Assembly: GCA_965199945.1 (NCBI GenBank)
Contig: OZ241354.1
Coordinates: 2,232,001-2,296,000 of the forward strand
Direction: 5' to 3'
Origin: VXYL01 sp965199945
GTDB lineage: Bacteria > Pseudomonadota > Gammaproteobacteria > Pseudomonadales > Azotimanducaceae
Length of the DNA: 64,000 bases
The notes beneath the pieces were generated by a model. The model was not told the origin of the DNA, did no database searches, and saw only the letters and a list, made by a program, of their open reading frames with translations. Positions within the stretch are counted from its first letter, which is position 1; every line of letters begins with the position of its first letter. Below are positions 57,467 to 64,000 of this stretch, one piece after another. Made by a program: the position numbers and the translations under genes.

Positions 57467-57472
57467 TAGAAT
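57467..57472 (+). promoter_or_regulatory. Candidate -10 box of the proA-like gene, 9 nt from start codon
   Basis: TAGAAT ends 9 nt before ATG 57482 and overlaps the first bases after the ccmI stop. No ribosome binding site is visible. Confidence 0.4.
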
Positions 57473-57481
57473 CCCCGCGCC

Positions 57482-58957
57482 ATGAACGCGCTTCAGCCCG
57501 GCGCAACCGTCCTTGCCAGCGACGGCCACGCCTTCCTCGTGGACGACGCGCTCGCCACGGCGTTTCGCGCTGGCGACCGGGTGGTTGCCGACGCGAGCAG
57601 CGGCTTGCTGCACATCCCCGCGTCCGAGATCAAAGCCGCCCGTGTTGCAGTGGACGCAGCGGCGAACGCCTTCGCCGCCATGAACGGCATTGCCGACGCG
57701 GCGATCGTCGATTTCTACGGCCATGCGGCTGCGGCCTTGGCGGACGATGCGGTGTGGTCGCGCATCGCCAAGGCGAACGCGGTCGATGTCGAGGACGCCC
57801 GGCAGCGTGGCCGTTCCACGACCCGGCTGGCGGTTTCCGACGCCATGCGCCGCAACATGATCGCCGGTCTGCGGGGCTGGGCGGCAGCGCCGTCGCGCCG
57901 TGGCGCAGTGCTCGAGACCGTGGAGCACGACGGCTTTCGCATCGAGATGGTGGGCGCCGCGCTCGGCGTGGTGGCGTTCGTCTTCGAGGGCCGCCCGAAC
58001 GTTCTGGCGGATGCCTGCGGGGTGCTGCGCGGCGGCAATTCGGTGGTGTTCCGCATCGGCGGCGATGCGTTGGGCACGGCGCTTGAAATCATGCGCCTGT
58101 GCGTGCAGCCGGCCTTGGCCGCCGCCGGGCTTCCCGAGGGAACGGTGTCGCTGGTGGAGAGCGCGGCCCACGCTGCCGGCTGGGCGCTCTTTCTCGACCC
58201 GCGCCTGGCGCTCGCCGTGGCGCGCGGCTCGGGGCACGCCGTGGACACACTCGGCGCGTTGGCGCGCAGCGTCGGCACGCCTGTAAGCCTGCACGGCACC
58301 GGCGGCGCCTGGATCGTGGCGTCGCGCTGCGCCGACGACGCGCTGCTGCACGATGCGGTGCTGCAATCGCTCGACCGCAAGGTCTGCAACACCTTGAACA
58401 CCTGCTGCGTGGTGCGCGATGCCGCAGCCGAGCGCCGCGTTTCGGTGGTGCTCGACGCATTGCGCGAGGCCGGCGAACGGCGCGGCCAGTCCTTCAAGCT
58501 GCACGTGGCCCAGGGCAGCGAGGCGCTGGTGCCGGCGGCGTTGTTCTCCAACACCGTGGTGGTCGAACGCGCCGGTGGGCCGGTGCGCGAGCAGCAGGCC
58601 GTGTCGATGGACCGAAGCGAGCTTGGCGTCGAGTGGGAGTGGGAAGAGACGCCGGAGATTTCCCTGGTCGCCGTCGACTCCCTGGACGAGGCCGTGGCGC
58701 TGTTCAACGACTTGAGCCCGCGCCTGGTCGGTTCGCTGGTGTCGAGCGACGCCGAAGAGCACGAACGCTTCTTCGCCACGCTCGATGCGCCCTTCGGCGG
58801 CGACGGCTTCACGCGCTGGGTGGACGGCCAATTCGCCCTCGGCAAGCCGGAGCTGGGTCTCTCCAATTGGCAGCACGGACGCCTGTTCGGACGCGGCGGC
58901 GTGCTCACCGGCGACAGCGTCTACACCATCCGAACTCGTTACCGCAGGAACCCTTAG
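57482..58957 (+). CDS. proA: Glutamate-5-semialdehyde dehydrogenase-like protein (ProA family)
   Basis: ProA reduces glutamyl phosphate to the semialdehyde in proline synthesis. The 491-aa product matches the ProA pattern in ALGVVAFVFEGRPNVLADA, LRGGNSVVFRIGGDALGT, LARSVGTPVSLHGTGGAWIV and the catalytic Cys block LDRKVCNTLNTCCVV near residue 305. It is about 75 residues longer than usual ProA, and part of the difference lies at the N-terminus. No proB is adjacent. A ProA-like aldehyde dehydrogenase of another role cannot be excluded. Confidence 0.75.
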   Translation: MNALQPGATVLASDGHAFLVDDALATAFRAGDRVVADASSGLLHIPASEIKAARVAVDAAANAFAAMNGIADAAIVDFYGHAAAALADDAVWSRIAKANAVDVEDARQRGRSTTRLAVSDAMRRNMIAGLRGWAAAPSRRGAVLETVEHDGFRIEMVGAALGVVAFVFEGRPNVLADACGVLRGGNSVVFRIGGDALGTALEIMRLCVQPALAAAGLPEGTVSLVESAAHAAGWALFLDPRLALAVARGSGHAVDTLGALARSVGTPVSLHGTGGAWIVASRCADDALLHDAVLQSLDRKVCNTLNTCCVVRDAAAERRVSVVLDALREAGERRGQSFKLHVAQGSEALVPAALFSNTVVVERAGGPVREQQAVSMDRSELGVEWEWEETPEISLVAVDSLDEAVALFNDLSPRLVGSLVSSDAEEHERFFATLDAPFGGDGFTRWVDGQFALGKPELGLSNWQHGRLFGRGGVLTGDSVYTIRTRYRRNP

Positions 58958-59158
58958 GGAGCGCGACGGCCTGCCCCTCGCATGAGAGCGCTCAGCGGGG
59001 GGAGCGCGAGGGGGCTGGCCCCTCGCATGAAGGAGCCCTCAGCGGGGGAGCGCGAGGGGCTTGCCCCCTCGCATGAAAAAGCCCTCAGCGGGGGAGCGCG
59101 AGGGGCTTGCCCCCTCGCATGAAAAAGCCCTCAGCGGGGGAGCGCGAGGGGCTTGCCC
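58957..59158. repeat. Left part of a palindromic repeat array (about 4.5 units)
   Basis: Starting at the proA stop, four to five units of the 45-46-bp family follow in tandem (CCCTCAGCGGGGGAGCGCGA core, then GGGGCTTGCCCC hairpin). The first is degenerate, the last two nearly identical. The array is broken at 59158 by an insertion sequence. Confidence 0.92.
59148..59158. repeat. Target site duplication, left copy (11 bp)
   Basis: GGGGCTTGCCC directly abuts the left IS end and recurs at 60516-60526. Removing one copy with the IS restores a perfect repeat unit. Because the target is itself repetitive, the duplication cannot be proven from this alone. Confidence 0.7.
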
Positions 59159-60515
59159 CATAGGCGCTAACTTATTTTTCGCAAGTTTGGAAAATAATCT
59201 CGATTTGGGCAGTGCGTTTGCGTGGCGGGTCGGCAAGCGAACGGGAAATCTCATGCCAGCGGCAGAACATGTCCGCCAGCGAAAACGCTGGTTCGATGGC
59301 GCGCTGGACCTGGTGGAGGGCGAACTGGAAGTCACGCCATCGACTGCGGCAGCATGGTCCGCCAGTCGAAGCCCCAGGGGGAAACGGCGCTGGCGTGGCG
59401 CAGCGTCTTTTCGGTGAGCAGGGCGACCAGCAGCTTGCCGTAGAGCCACGCCCGGGCGCTGGTCGGATCGTGCTTGGGCAGGTGGCCGAGGCCGGCGAGC
59501 GACTTGAAGCGCTTGAACACCAGCTCCACCTGCCAGCGCAGCCGGTACCAGCGCAGCACCGCCGCGGCGTCGAAGTCGGCCTCCGGGAAGGTCGTGAACA
59601 CGATCACGTACTTGGCGTACTCCAGCGTCTCGGGGCGCAGCCGCCGCTGCTTGCGCACCGCCGCGCGGCGCAGCTTCGCCATCGCCAGCCGCGCCGCCTC
59701 GCGGGTCTTGCGGATCGCGCACAGCCGGCCCGCCACCGGCTCGCCGCCCTCGACCTCCACCGTCGCCGCCCAGCTGCCCACGGCCCCGGCCCGCTTCAGC
59801 GACGACACCGCGCCGAGCAGGTCGAACGGCTGCCCGTCCGCACTGCGCAGCCGCAGCGACGAGGTGTTGACGCGCACCGCCGCGTGGCCGCCGCAGTCCG
59901 CCACGTGGCGCAGCCCCGGCCCCGTCGAGTAGCCCCGGTCCGCCAGCACCAGATCGCCCGCCTGCACCGGAAAGCGCGACAGCGACTCGCCCGTGCCCGC
60001 CCCCTTCGCCGACGTCAGCTCGAAGAAGTCGCACTCCAGCGACGGCAGCCGCACCCCGTAGTGCAGCCGCCACAGCGACCCCCGGCCCGGCTCCTTCACC
60101 GTCGTCCCGTCGAACGCCCGCAACGGCAGCTCCGCGTCCTCCGCCGTCGCGCCGTTCTCCCGGAACAGCTCCACGCACAGCCGACGCAGCCATTCCTCCG
60201 ACTTCCGCAGCCGCTTCAGCAGCGCCACGTCCGACAGGTCCGCCAGACCCGCCGCCCGCGCTCGCGCCACCGTCTCCCGCAGCGAGTGCCCGCAGCCCAG
60301 ATGCATCAGCAGCGTCCGCAGCAGACCGTCCGCCGACTTGTTCTTGCGCAGCCCTTTCAGCGCCCCCGTCTCCGCCGCCAGCTCCCGCCAGTTCCCCGGC
60401 AGCAGCGACGACAGCAGTTCCCAGTCTTGATCCGCCAGCTCCATCGCCGGACCTCCTTGTCGCGACGGCCCATACCCTATCCGACGCTATCGGCGAAAAC
60501 AAGTTAGCGCACATG
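59159..60515. mobile_element. IS4-family insertion sequence, 1357 bp
   Basis: The ends form imperfect inverted repeats: CATAGGCGCTAACTTATTTT on the left and CATGTGCGCTAACTTGTTTT on the right when read inward, sharing GCGCTAACTT. One transposase gene on the minus strand fills most of it, with about 170 bp after its stop. An 11-bp direct repeat flanks the element, a size usual for IS4. Confidence 0.88.
59332..60444 (-). CDS. IS4-family DDE transposase
   Basis: The 370-aa protein has the RNase H-like catalytic core: first Asp in LRAFDGTTVKEPG (Asp112), second Asp in LVLADRGYSTG (Asp169), and the IS4 YREK signature in YRLRWQVELVFKRFKSL with the catalytic Glu. The frame is complete, so the element may still be active. 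The N-terminus is helical (DWELLSSLLPGNW). Expression would run antisense to proA. Confidence 0.92.
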   Translation of the reverse strand: MELADQDWELLSSLLPGNWRELAAETGALKGLRKNKSADGLLRTLLMHLGCGHSLRETVARARAAGLADLSDVALLKRLRKSEEWLRRLCVELFRENGATAEDAELPLRAFDGTTVKEPGRGSLWRLHYGVRLPSLECDFFELTSAKGAGTGESLSRFPVQAGDLVLADRGYSTGPGLRHVADCGGHAAVRVNTSSLRLRSADGQPFDLLGAVSSLKRAGAVGSWAATVEVEGGEPVAGRLCAIRKTREAARLAMAKLRRAAVRKQRRLRPETLEYAKYVIVFTTFPEADFDAAAVLRWYRLRWQVELVFKRFKSLAGLGHLPKHDPTSARAWLYGKLLVALLTEKTLRHASAVSPWGFDWRTMLPQSMA

Positions 60516-60615
60516 GGGGCTTGCCCCCTCGCATGAAAAAGCCCTCAGCGGGGGCGTGTGAGGCCCCCGCCCTCGCAAGAAGAGCCTCGGCTAGGGAGCG
60601 CGAGGGACCCCGCCC
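60516..60615. repeat. Right part of the palindromic repeat array
   Basis: Continues the array beyond the IS with the 11-bp duplication, one good unit and about two degenerate ones, up to the stop codon of the tusC-like gene. Nothing else is seen where tusB might be expected. Confidence 0.85.
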
Positions 60616-60942
60616 TCAATCCGTGACGACGATGTCGTGTTCCTCGATCAGCGCACGCACGGCTTGCCGGTCGGCGGCGGCCACCTCCATGGCGATGTCG
60701 GCCAGCGCGATCCCCCGCTCGGCAAGGCTGTGCGCTGCGACGTGGATGGCCTCGACGCCGTAGGTCGGCAACGCCTTCACCGGCGATTGGCGCTCGCCGA
60801 GGCCGACCAGCTGGAAGACGCCGTCGTCTAGGAACAGCACGGAGACGGCCTGCTCGAAGACGCCGGAGACGAGCACCAGGTCGATGGTCTCCTTGGCGGC
60901 GACGCTCGGTGGCCGACGCAGCAGATAGAGAACGCGCTTCAT
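60616..60942 (-). CDS. tusC: Sulfur relay protein TusC (DsrF-like)
   Basis: TusC is part of the TusBCD complex that passes sulfur for 2-thiouridine at tRNA wobble positions. The 108-aa product begins MKRVLYLLRRPPSVAAKETI and continues FEQAVSVLFLDDGVFQLVGL, ALPTYGVEAIHVAAHSLAER and IEEHDIVVTD, close to TusC. A VOC-family gene separates it from tusD upstream. No tusB follows; the repeat array begins right at its stop codon. Confidence 0.82.
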   Translation of the reverse strand: MKRVLYLLRRPPSVAAKETIDLVLVSGVFEQAVSVLFLDDGVFQLVGLGERQSPVKALPTYGVEAIHVAAHSLAERGIALADIAMEVAAADRQAVRALIEEHDIVVTD

Positions 60943-60972
60943 GCCCGCGCCGACAGCGAGAGCAGCGCCGCT

Positions 60973-61401
60973 TCAGCCCTCGCCCAGCTGGAACATCACC
61001 ATCCAGCTGATGCCGAACTTGTCGATGCACATGCCGAAGTAGGCGCCCCAGAAGGTCGTCTCCATCGGCATCGTCACGGTGCCGCCGGCCGAGAGCTTGG
61101 CCAGCAGGTCGTCGCTCTCCTCGCGGCTGCCGGTGTCGAGCGAGACCGAGAAGTTGTTGCCCGCCGCCAGCGGCGGCGCAACGGCACTCGAGTCGCTGCC
61201 CATCAGGACGCTGCGGCCGATGGGCAGCGAGACGTGCATCACGCGGTCCTTGTGCGAATCGGGCACGTCCAAGTCCGGCGGCGCTTCGGCGAAGGTCGAG
61301 AGCACCTGAAAGTCGCCGCCGAACACGCTGCGGTAGAACTCGAAGGCCGGCCGGCAGTCGCCGTCGAAGGTGAGGTAGATGTTGTAGGCGTTGATTGCCA
61401 T
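60973..61401 (-). CDS. VOC superfamily (PhnB/glyoxalase-like) protein
   Basis: A 142-aa protein of the PhnB-like branch of the vicinal-oxygen-chelate fold: YLTFDGDCRPAFEFYRSVFG near the start, VMHVSLPIGRSVLMGSDS, NNFSVSLDTGSREESDDLLA, and the end TFWGAYFGMCIDKFGISWMV. The function of this branch is unknown. It sits between the tusD-like and tusC-like genes, an arrangement I do not know from elsewhere. Confidence 0.82.
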   Translation of the reverse strand: MAINAYNIYLTFDGDCRPAFEFYRSVFGGDFQVLSTFAEAPPDLDVPDSHKDRVMHVSLPIGRSVLMGSDSSAVAPPLAAGNNFSVSLDTGSREESDDLLAKLSAGGTVTMPMETTFWGAYFGMCIDKFGISWMVMFQLGEG

Positions 61402-61429
61402 GTCGCGTTCTCCTGTTGTTTCCCAGCGT

Positions 61430-61774
61430 TTAGAAAGTCACGAGCCGCTCGCTGTTCTCCATCGAGTCGACCAGCTGTCCCAGGCCGACGATGGCGAAGC
61501 CTTCCGCCACCGTCGCCTCGACGATGCCGCGCCGCTCGGCGGCGGCGATGCACACCGCCAACTCGAAGCCGCCCCGCTCGGCGAGCGCCCGCCACTGCGG
61601 GCGCAGGTCGTGCTCGTCGTCGGCGAAGCGATTGCCGACCTGCACGGCATCCCAGTAGAAGAAGACGCGCCCGATGGCGTGTCCCGCGTCGAGCACCGCG
61701 GCGGCGAAGCGCAGCGCGGTGTGCGGCGCGGACGTGGCGAGAGGCGCTCCTTGCACAAGCAGATCGATGCGCAT
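61430..61774 (-). CDS. tusD: Sulfurtransferase TusD/DsrE family protein
   Basis: TusD carries the persulfide in the TusBCD relay. The 114-aa product starts MRIDLLVQGAPLATSAPHTA, and has HAIGRVFFYWDAVQVGN and FELAVCIAAAERRGIVEATV, where the Cys corresponds to the active cysteine of TusD. The end is GLGQLVDSMENSERLVTF. It lies 10 bp downstream of the RND transporter gene and 28 bp upstream of the VOC gene. Confidence 0.82.
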   Translation of the reverse strand: MRIDLLVQGAPLATSAPHTALRFAAAVLDAGHAIGRVFFYWDAVQVGNRFADDEHDLRPQWRALAERGGFELAVCIAAAERRGIVEATVAEGFAIVGLGQLVDSMENSERLVTF

Positions 61775-61784
61775 GGCTCTCTCC

Positions 61785-64000
61785 TCAACCCGCAGCGTCG
61801 AGCCGTCGCGCTTCGTCCTTGTTCAGTGCGCCCATCAGTCCGGCGAGGCGCTTGGCCACGGCTTGCGGCGAGCCGGTGCGTCGCGCCAGCAGCGCGTAGA
61901 AGGACGGCACGACGAACAGCGTCAGGAAGGTGGCCAGCAAGACCCCGGCGAACACCACCACGCCGAGCACGGTGCGGCTCTCGGAACCAGCGCCGGTGGC
62001 CAGAATCAGCGGAATCGAACCCATGACGGTGGAGATGGTGGTCATCACCACTGGACGCAGGCGGATGCTGGCGGCTTCCACGATGGCGTCCTCGAAGGAC
62101 CGCCCGGCGTCGCGCAGCTGGTTGATGAACTCCACGATCAGCACGCCGTTCTTGGCGGCGATGCCGATCAGCATCACGATGCCGATCTGGCTGTAGATGT
62201 TCATCGTGGCGTCGGTGAGGTAGAGGCCGAGCAGCGCGCCGGTGACCGCCAGGGGCACCGTCACGAGGATCACCACCGGGTGGACGAAGCTCTCGAACTG
62301 CGCGGCCAGCACCAGAAAGACGATCAGCAGCGCCAGGCCGACGGTGAAGGCGAGGCCGCCGCTTGCCTCCTTGTATTCCAGCGATTCGCCCTGGTAGTCG
62401 ATCTGCGCGGTGTCGGGAAAGGACTCGCGCACCACCCGCTCGAGGAAGCCGAGGGCGTCGCCGAGCGCCGCGCCCGGCGCAAGGCTGGCGGAGAGGGTCA
62501 CGGAACGCAGGCGGTTGTAGCGGTTGAGGGTGCCTGGGCCGGCGCGCTCCTGCACGGCGATGAGGTTGGCGAGCGGGATCAGTTCGCCGCTGCGTTCGGA
62601 GCGCACATGGATGTTGGCGAGGTCCTCGCCCGAGGCGCGCTGGTCGTCCTGGGCTTGCAGAATCACGTCGTATTCCTCGCCGTCCTTCACGTAGGTGGTG
62701 ATTCGCTGCTCGCTCATCATCGCCGCCAGCGTGCGGCCGATGTTCTGCACCGAGACGCCGAGCTCGGCGGCGCGGTTCTTGTCGATGCGCACGATGACCT
62801 GGGGCTGGGTTTCGCGCAGATCGCTGTCCAAGCGCACCATGCCGGGAAACTCCTGCGCCCGGCGAAGGATTTCGTCGCGCCAATCGGCGAGGGTCTCGTA
62901 GTCCGGGCCGCCCAGCACGAACTGCACCGGCTGCCCGCCGCCCATCCGCGACAGCCCGGAGCGCATGAATGCGAAGGCGCGCACTCCCGGCACGGTCTGC
63001 CATGCGGCGCTGATGCGCGCCGCGGCGTCGGCGGTGGAGATCTCACGCTCGCCCTCTGGCTTCATGGTCACCATCACCACGCCGCTGTTGGAGGAGTTGC
63101 CGCCCCAGCCCGGCACGGCCAGCACCACCACGTCGGCGATGCCGTCGTTCACCATCTGCATGGCGGGCACTTCGAGCTTCAGCGCCTCGCGCTTCATGCG
63201 CTCGATGCCCATGCCTTCCGCGCCGGACACCCGCGCCATGAACGCGCCTTGATCCTCTTGCGGCGCGTATTCCTGGGGCACCGCCTGGAGCAGGAAGTAG
63301 ACGGCGGCAAGGGCGCCGACGGCGACGGCCACGGCCGCCCAGGCATGGCGGATGAGCACGCGCAGCGCCTTCGCGTAGCCGCGGCGGAGCGCGCCGAAGC
63401 CGGCGTCGATCCCGCGCGCCAGACGGTTCTCCCGTTCCGATCGGCGCAGCAGCTTCGCGCACATCACCGGCGTCAAGGACAGCGCGAGAACGCTGGAGAA
63501 CACCACCGCGGCAGCAATCGTCACCGCCAGCTCGCCGAAGATCACGCCGATGTTGTCGGTGAGGAACATGATCGGCGTGAACACGGCGACCAGCACCGCG
63601 GTGGTGGCGATCACGGCGAAGCCCACCTGCCGCGAGCCGTTGTAGGCGGCGAGCAGCGGCGGTTCGCCCTCTTCGATGCGGCGGTGGATGTTCTCCAGCA
63701 CCACGATGGCGTCGTCCACCACCAAGCCGATGGAGAGCACCAGCGCCAGCAGGGTGACGAGGTTCACGGTGAAGCCGAAGGCGGCCAAGGCGATGAACGC
63801 CGAGACCAGGCAGACCGGGATGGTCACCACCGGGATGGCCATGGCGCGCAGCGAGCCGAGGAACGCCAGCATCACCAGGCTCACGAGCACGATGGTGACG
63901 GCGATGGTGCGGTAGACGGAGTTGATGGCCTCGCGGATGAACACGGAATCGTCGGAGCCGGTGGACAGCTCGATGTGTTCCGGCAGCGTCTCGTTTAAGC
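61785..64000 (-). CDS. RND-family efflux transporter (AcrB/MexB type), N-terminus cut by window edge
   Basis: At least 738 residues are visible. Helices 2-6 are recognisable, with LVLSIGLVVDDAIVVLENIH carrying the paired Asp of TM4 needed for proton transport, and AVFTPIMFLTDNIGVIFGEL after it. The large second periplasmic loop includes VSGAEGMGIERMKREAL, and the C-terminal helices include IGIVMLIGIAAKNGVLIVEF and VTIPLAVTGALLGL-type VTVPLAVTGALLGLYLTD. The frame ends in a short tail (NKDEARRLDAAG). The N-terminal third lies outside the window, so the membrane fusion partner is not seen. Confidence 0.93.
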   Translation of the reverse strand, partial: LNETLPEHIELSTGSDDSVFIREAINSVYRTIAVTIVLVSLVMLAFLGSLRAMAIPVVTIPVCLVSAFIALAAFGFTVNLVTLLALVLSIGLVVDDAIVVLENIHRRIEEGEPPLLAAYNGSRQVGFAVIATTAVLVAVFTPIMFLTDNIGVIFGELAVTIAAAVVFSSVLALSLTPVMCAKLLRRSERENRLARGIDAGFGALRRGYAKALRVLIRHAWAAVAVAVGALAAVYFLLQAVPQEYAPQEDQGAFMARVSGAEGMGIERMKREALKLEVPAMQMVNDGIADVVVLAVPGWGGNSSNSGVVMVTMKPEGEREISTADAAARISAAWQTVPGVRAFAFMRSGLSRMGGGQPVQFVLGGPDYETLADWRDEILRRAQEFPGMVRLDSDLRETQPQVIVRIDKNRAAELGVSVQNIGRTLAAMMSEQRITTYVKDGEEYDVILQAQDDQRASGEDLANIHVRSERSGELIPLANLIAVQERAGPGTLNRYNRLRSVTLSASLAPGAALGDALGFLERVVRESFPDTAQIDYQGESLEYKEASGGLAFTVGLALLIVFLVLAAQFESFVHPVVILVTVPLAVTGALLGLYLTDATMNIYSQIGIVMLIGIAAKNGVLIVEFINQLRDAGRSFEDAIVEAASIRLRPVVMTTISTVMGSIPLILATGAGSESRTVLGVVVFAGVLLATFLTLFVVPSFYALLARRTGSPQAVAKRLAGLMGALNKDEARRLDAAG

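Noticed and set aside
58957..60615. The 45-bp repeats as a CRISPR array
   Set aside because: Units are contiguous with no unique spacers, occur inside genes elsewhere, and lack cas genes.

Overview
The window reads as a chromosomal segment of a GC-rich, deep-branching gammaproteobacterium. The evidence is gene order: rnfH beside convergent bamE, recN divergent from hrcA-grpE-dnaK-dnaJ-dapB, nadC divergent from ampD, aceE-aceF, hupB-ppiD, ccmF-G-H-I, and tusD/tusC-type genes. No rRNA, tRNA or CRISPR array was seen. Both edges cut genes: an ABC-F ATPase on the left and an RND transporter on the right.

Layout. 1-6036: housekeeping genes mostly on the minus strand (ABC-F, argE, MFS, a GGCT-like gene, rnfH, bamE, recN). 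6126-12198: heat-shock locus with two sigma32-like promoters, ending in dapB. 12201-16937: accessory island holding a retropepsin-like protease, a UvrD-type helicase remnant with its core deleted, a truncated HicB-like gene, two ATPases, and a seven-copy 23-bp tandem repeat over one ATPase start. 16938-23125: nadC, ampD, aceEF. 23107-24174: a fusion of an alkyltransferase-like domain with a cobalamin adenosyltransferase, interrupted in frame by a 45-bp palindromic repeat. 24218-33726: catabolic genes, hupB-ppiD, a GOLPH3-like gene, an acyl-CoA carboxyltransferase and two unknown AT-richer genes. 33944-39263: purine genes with a stand-alone eukaryote-like AICAR transformylase, then a methyltransferase and ahcY. 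39315-41937: NYN protein, a SelW-like gene with an in-frame UGA, a PPOX protein and a CoA-transferase. 42044-45391: an AlbA-type ATPase gene flanked by four copies of a 19-bp motif, then a GH32 protein. 45593-53194: ankyrin proteins, a H+-pyrophosphatase, an FG-GAP protein and an enoyl-CoA hydratase. 53252-58957: ccmFGHI and a ProA-like dehydrogenase. 58957-60615: a palindromic repeat array split by an IS4-family element. 60616-64000: tusC, a VOC protein, tusD and the RND pump.

Three observations stand out. First, the probable selenoprotein at 40059-40280 has a CxxU motif followed by a stem-loop fitting a bacterial SECIS; ordinary gene calling breaks it at the UGA. Second, a 45-bp palindromic repeat occurs at three loci; it sits in frame inside one enzyme, extends the C-terminus of CcmF, and is the target of an IS. 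Third, two accessory ATPase genes each carry their own repeated DNA motif over or next to the start codon, which looks like operator DNA. Several core genes also have a -10 box 6-9 nt before the start codon, suggesting leaderless transcripts.

All calls come from reading the sequence and remembered family features; no database search was run.
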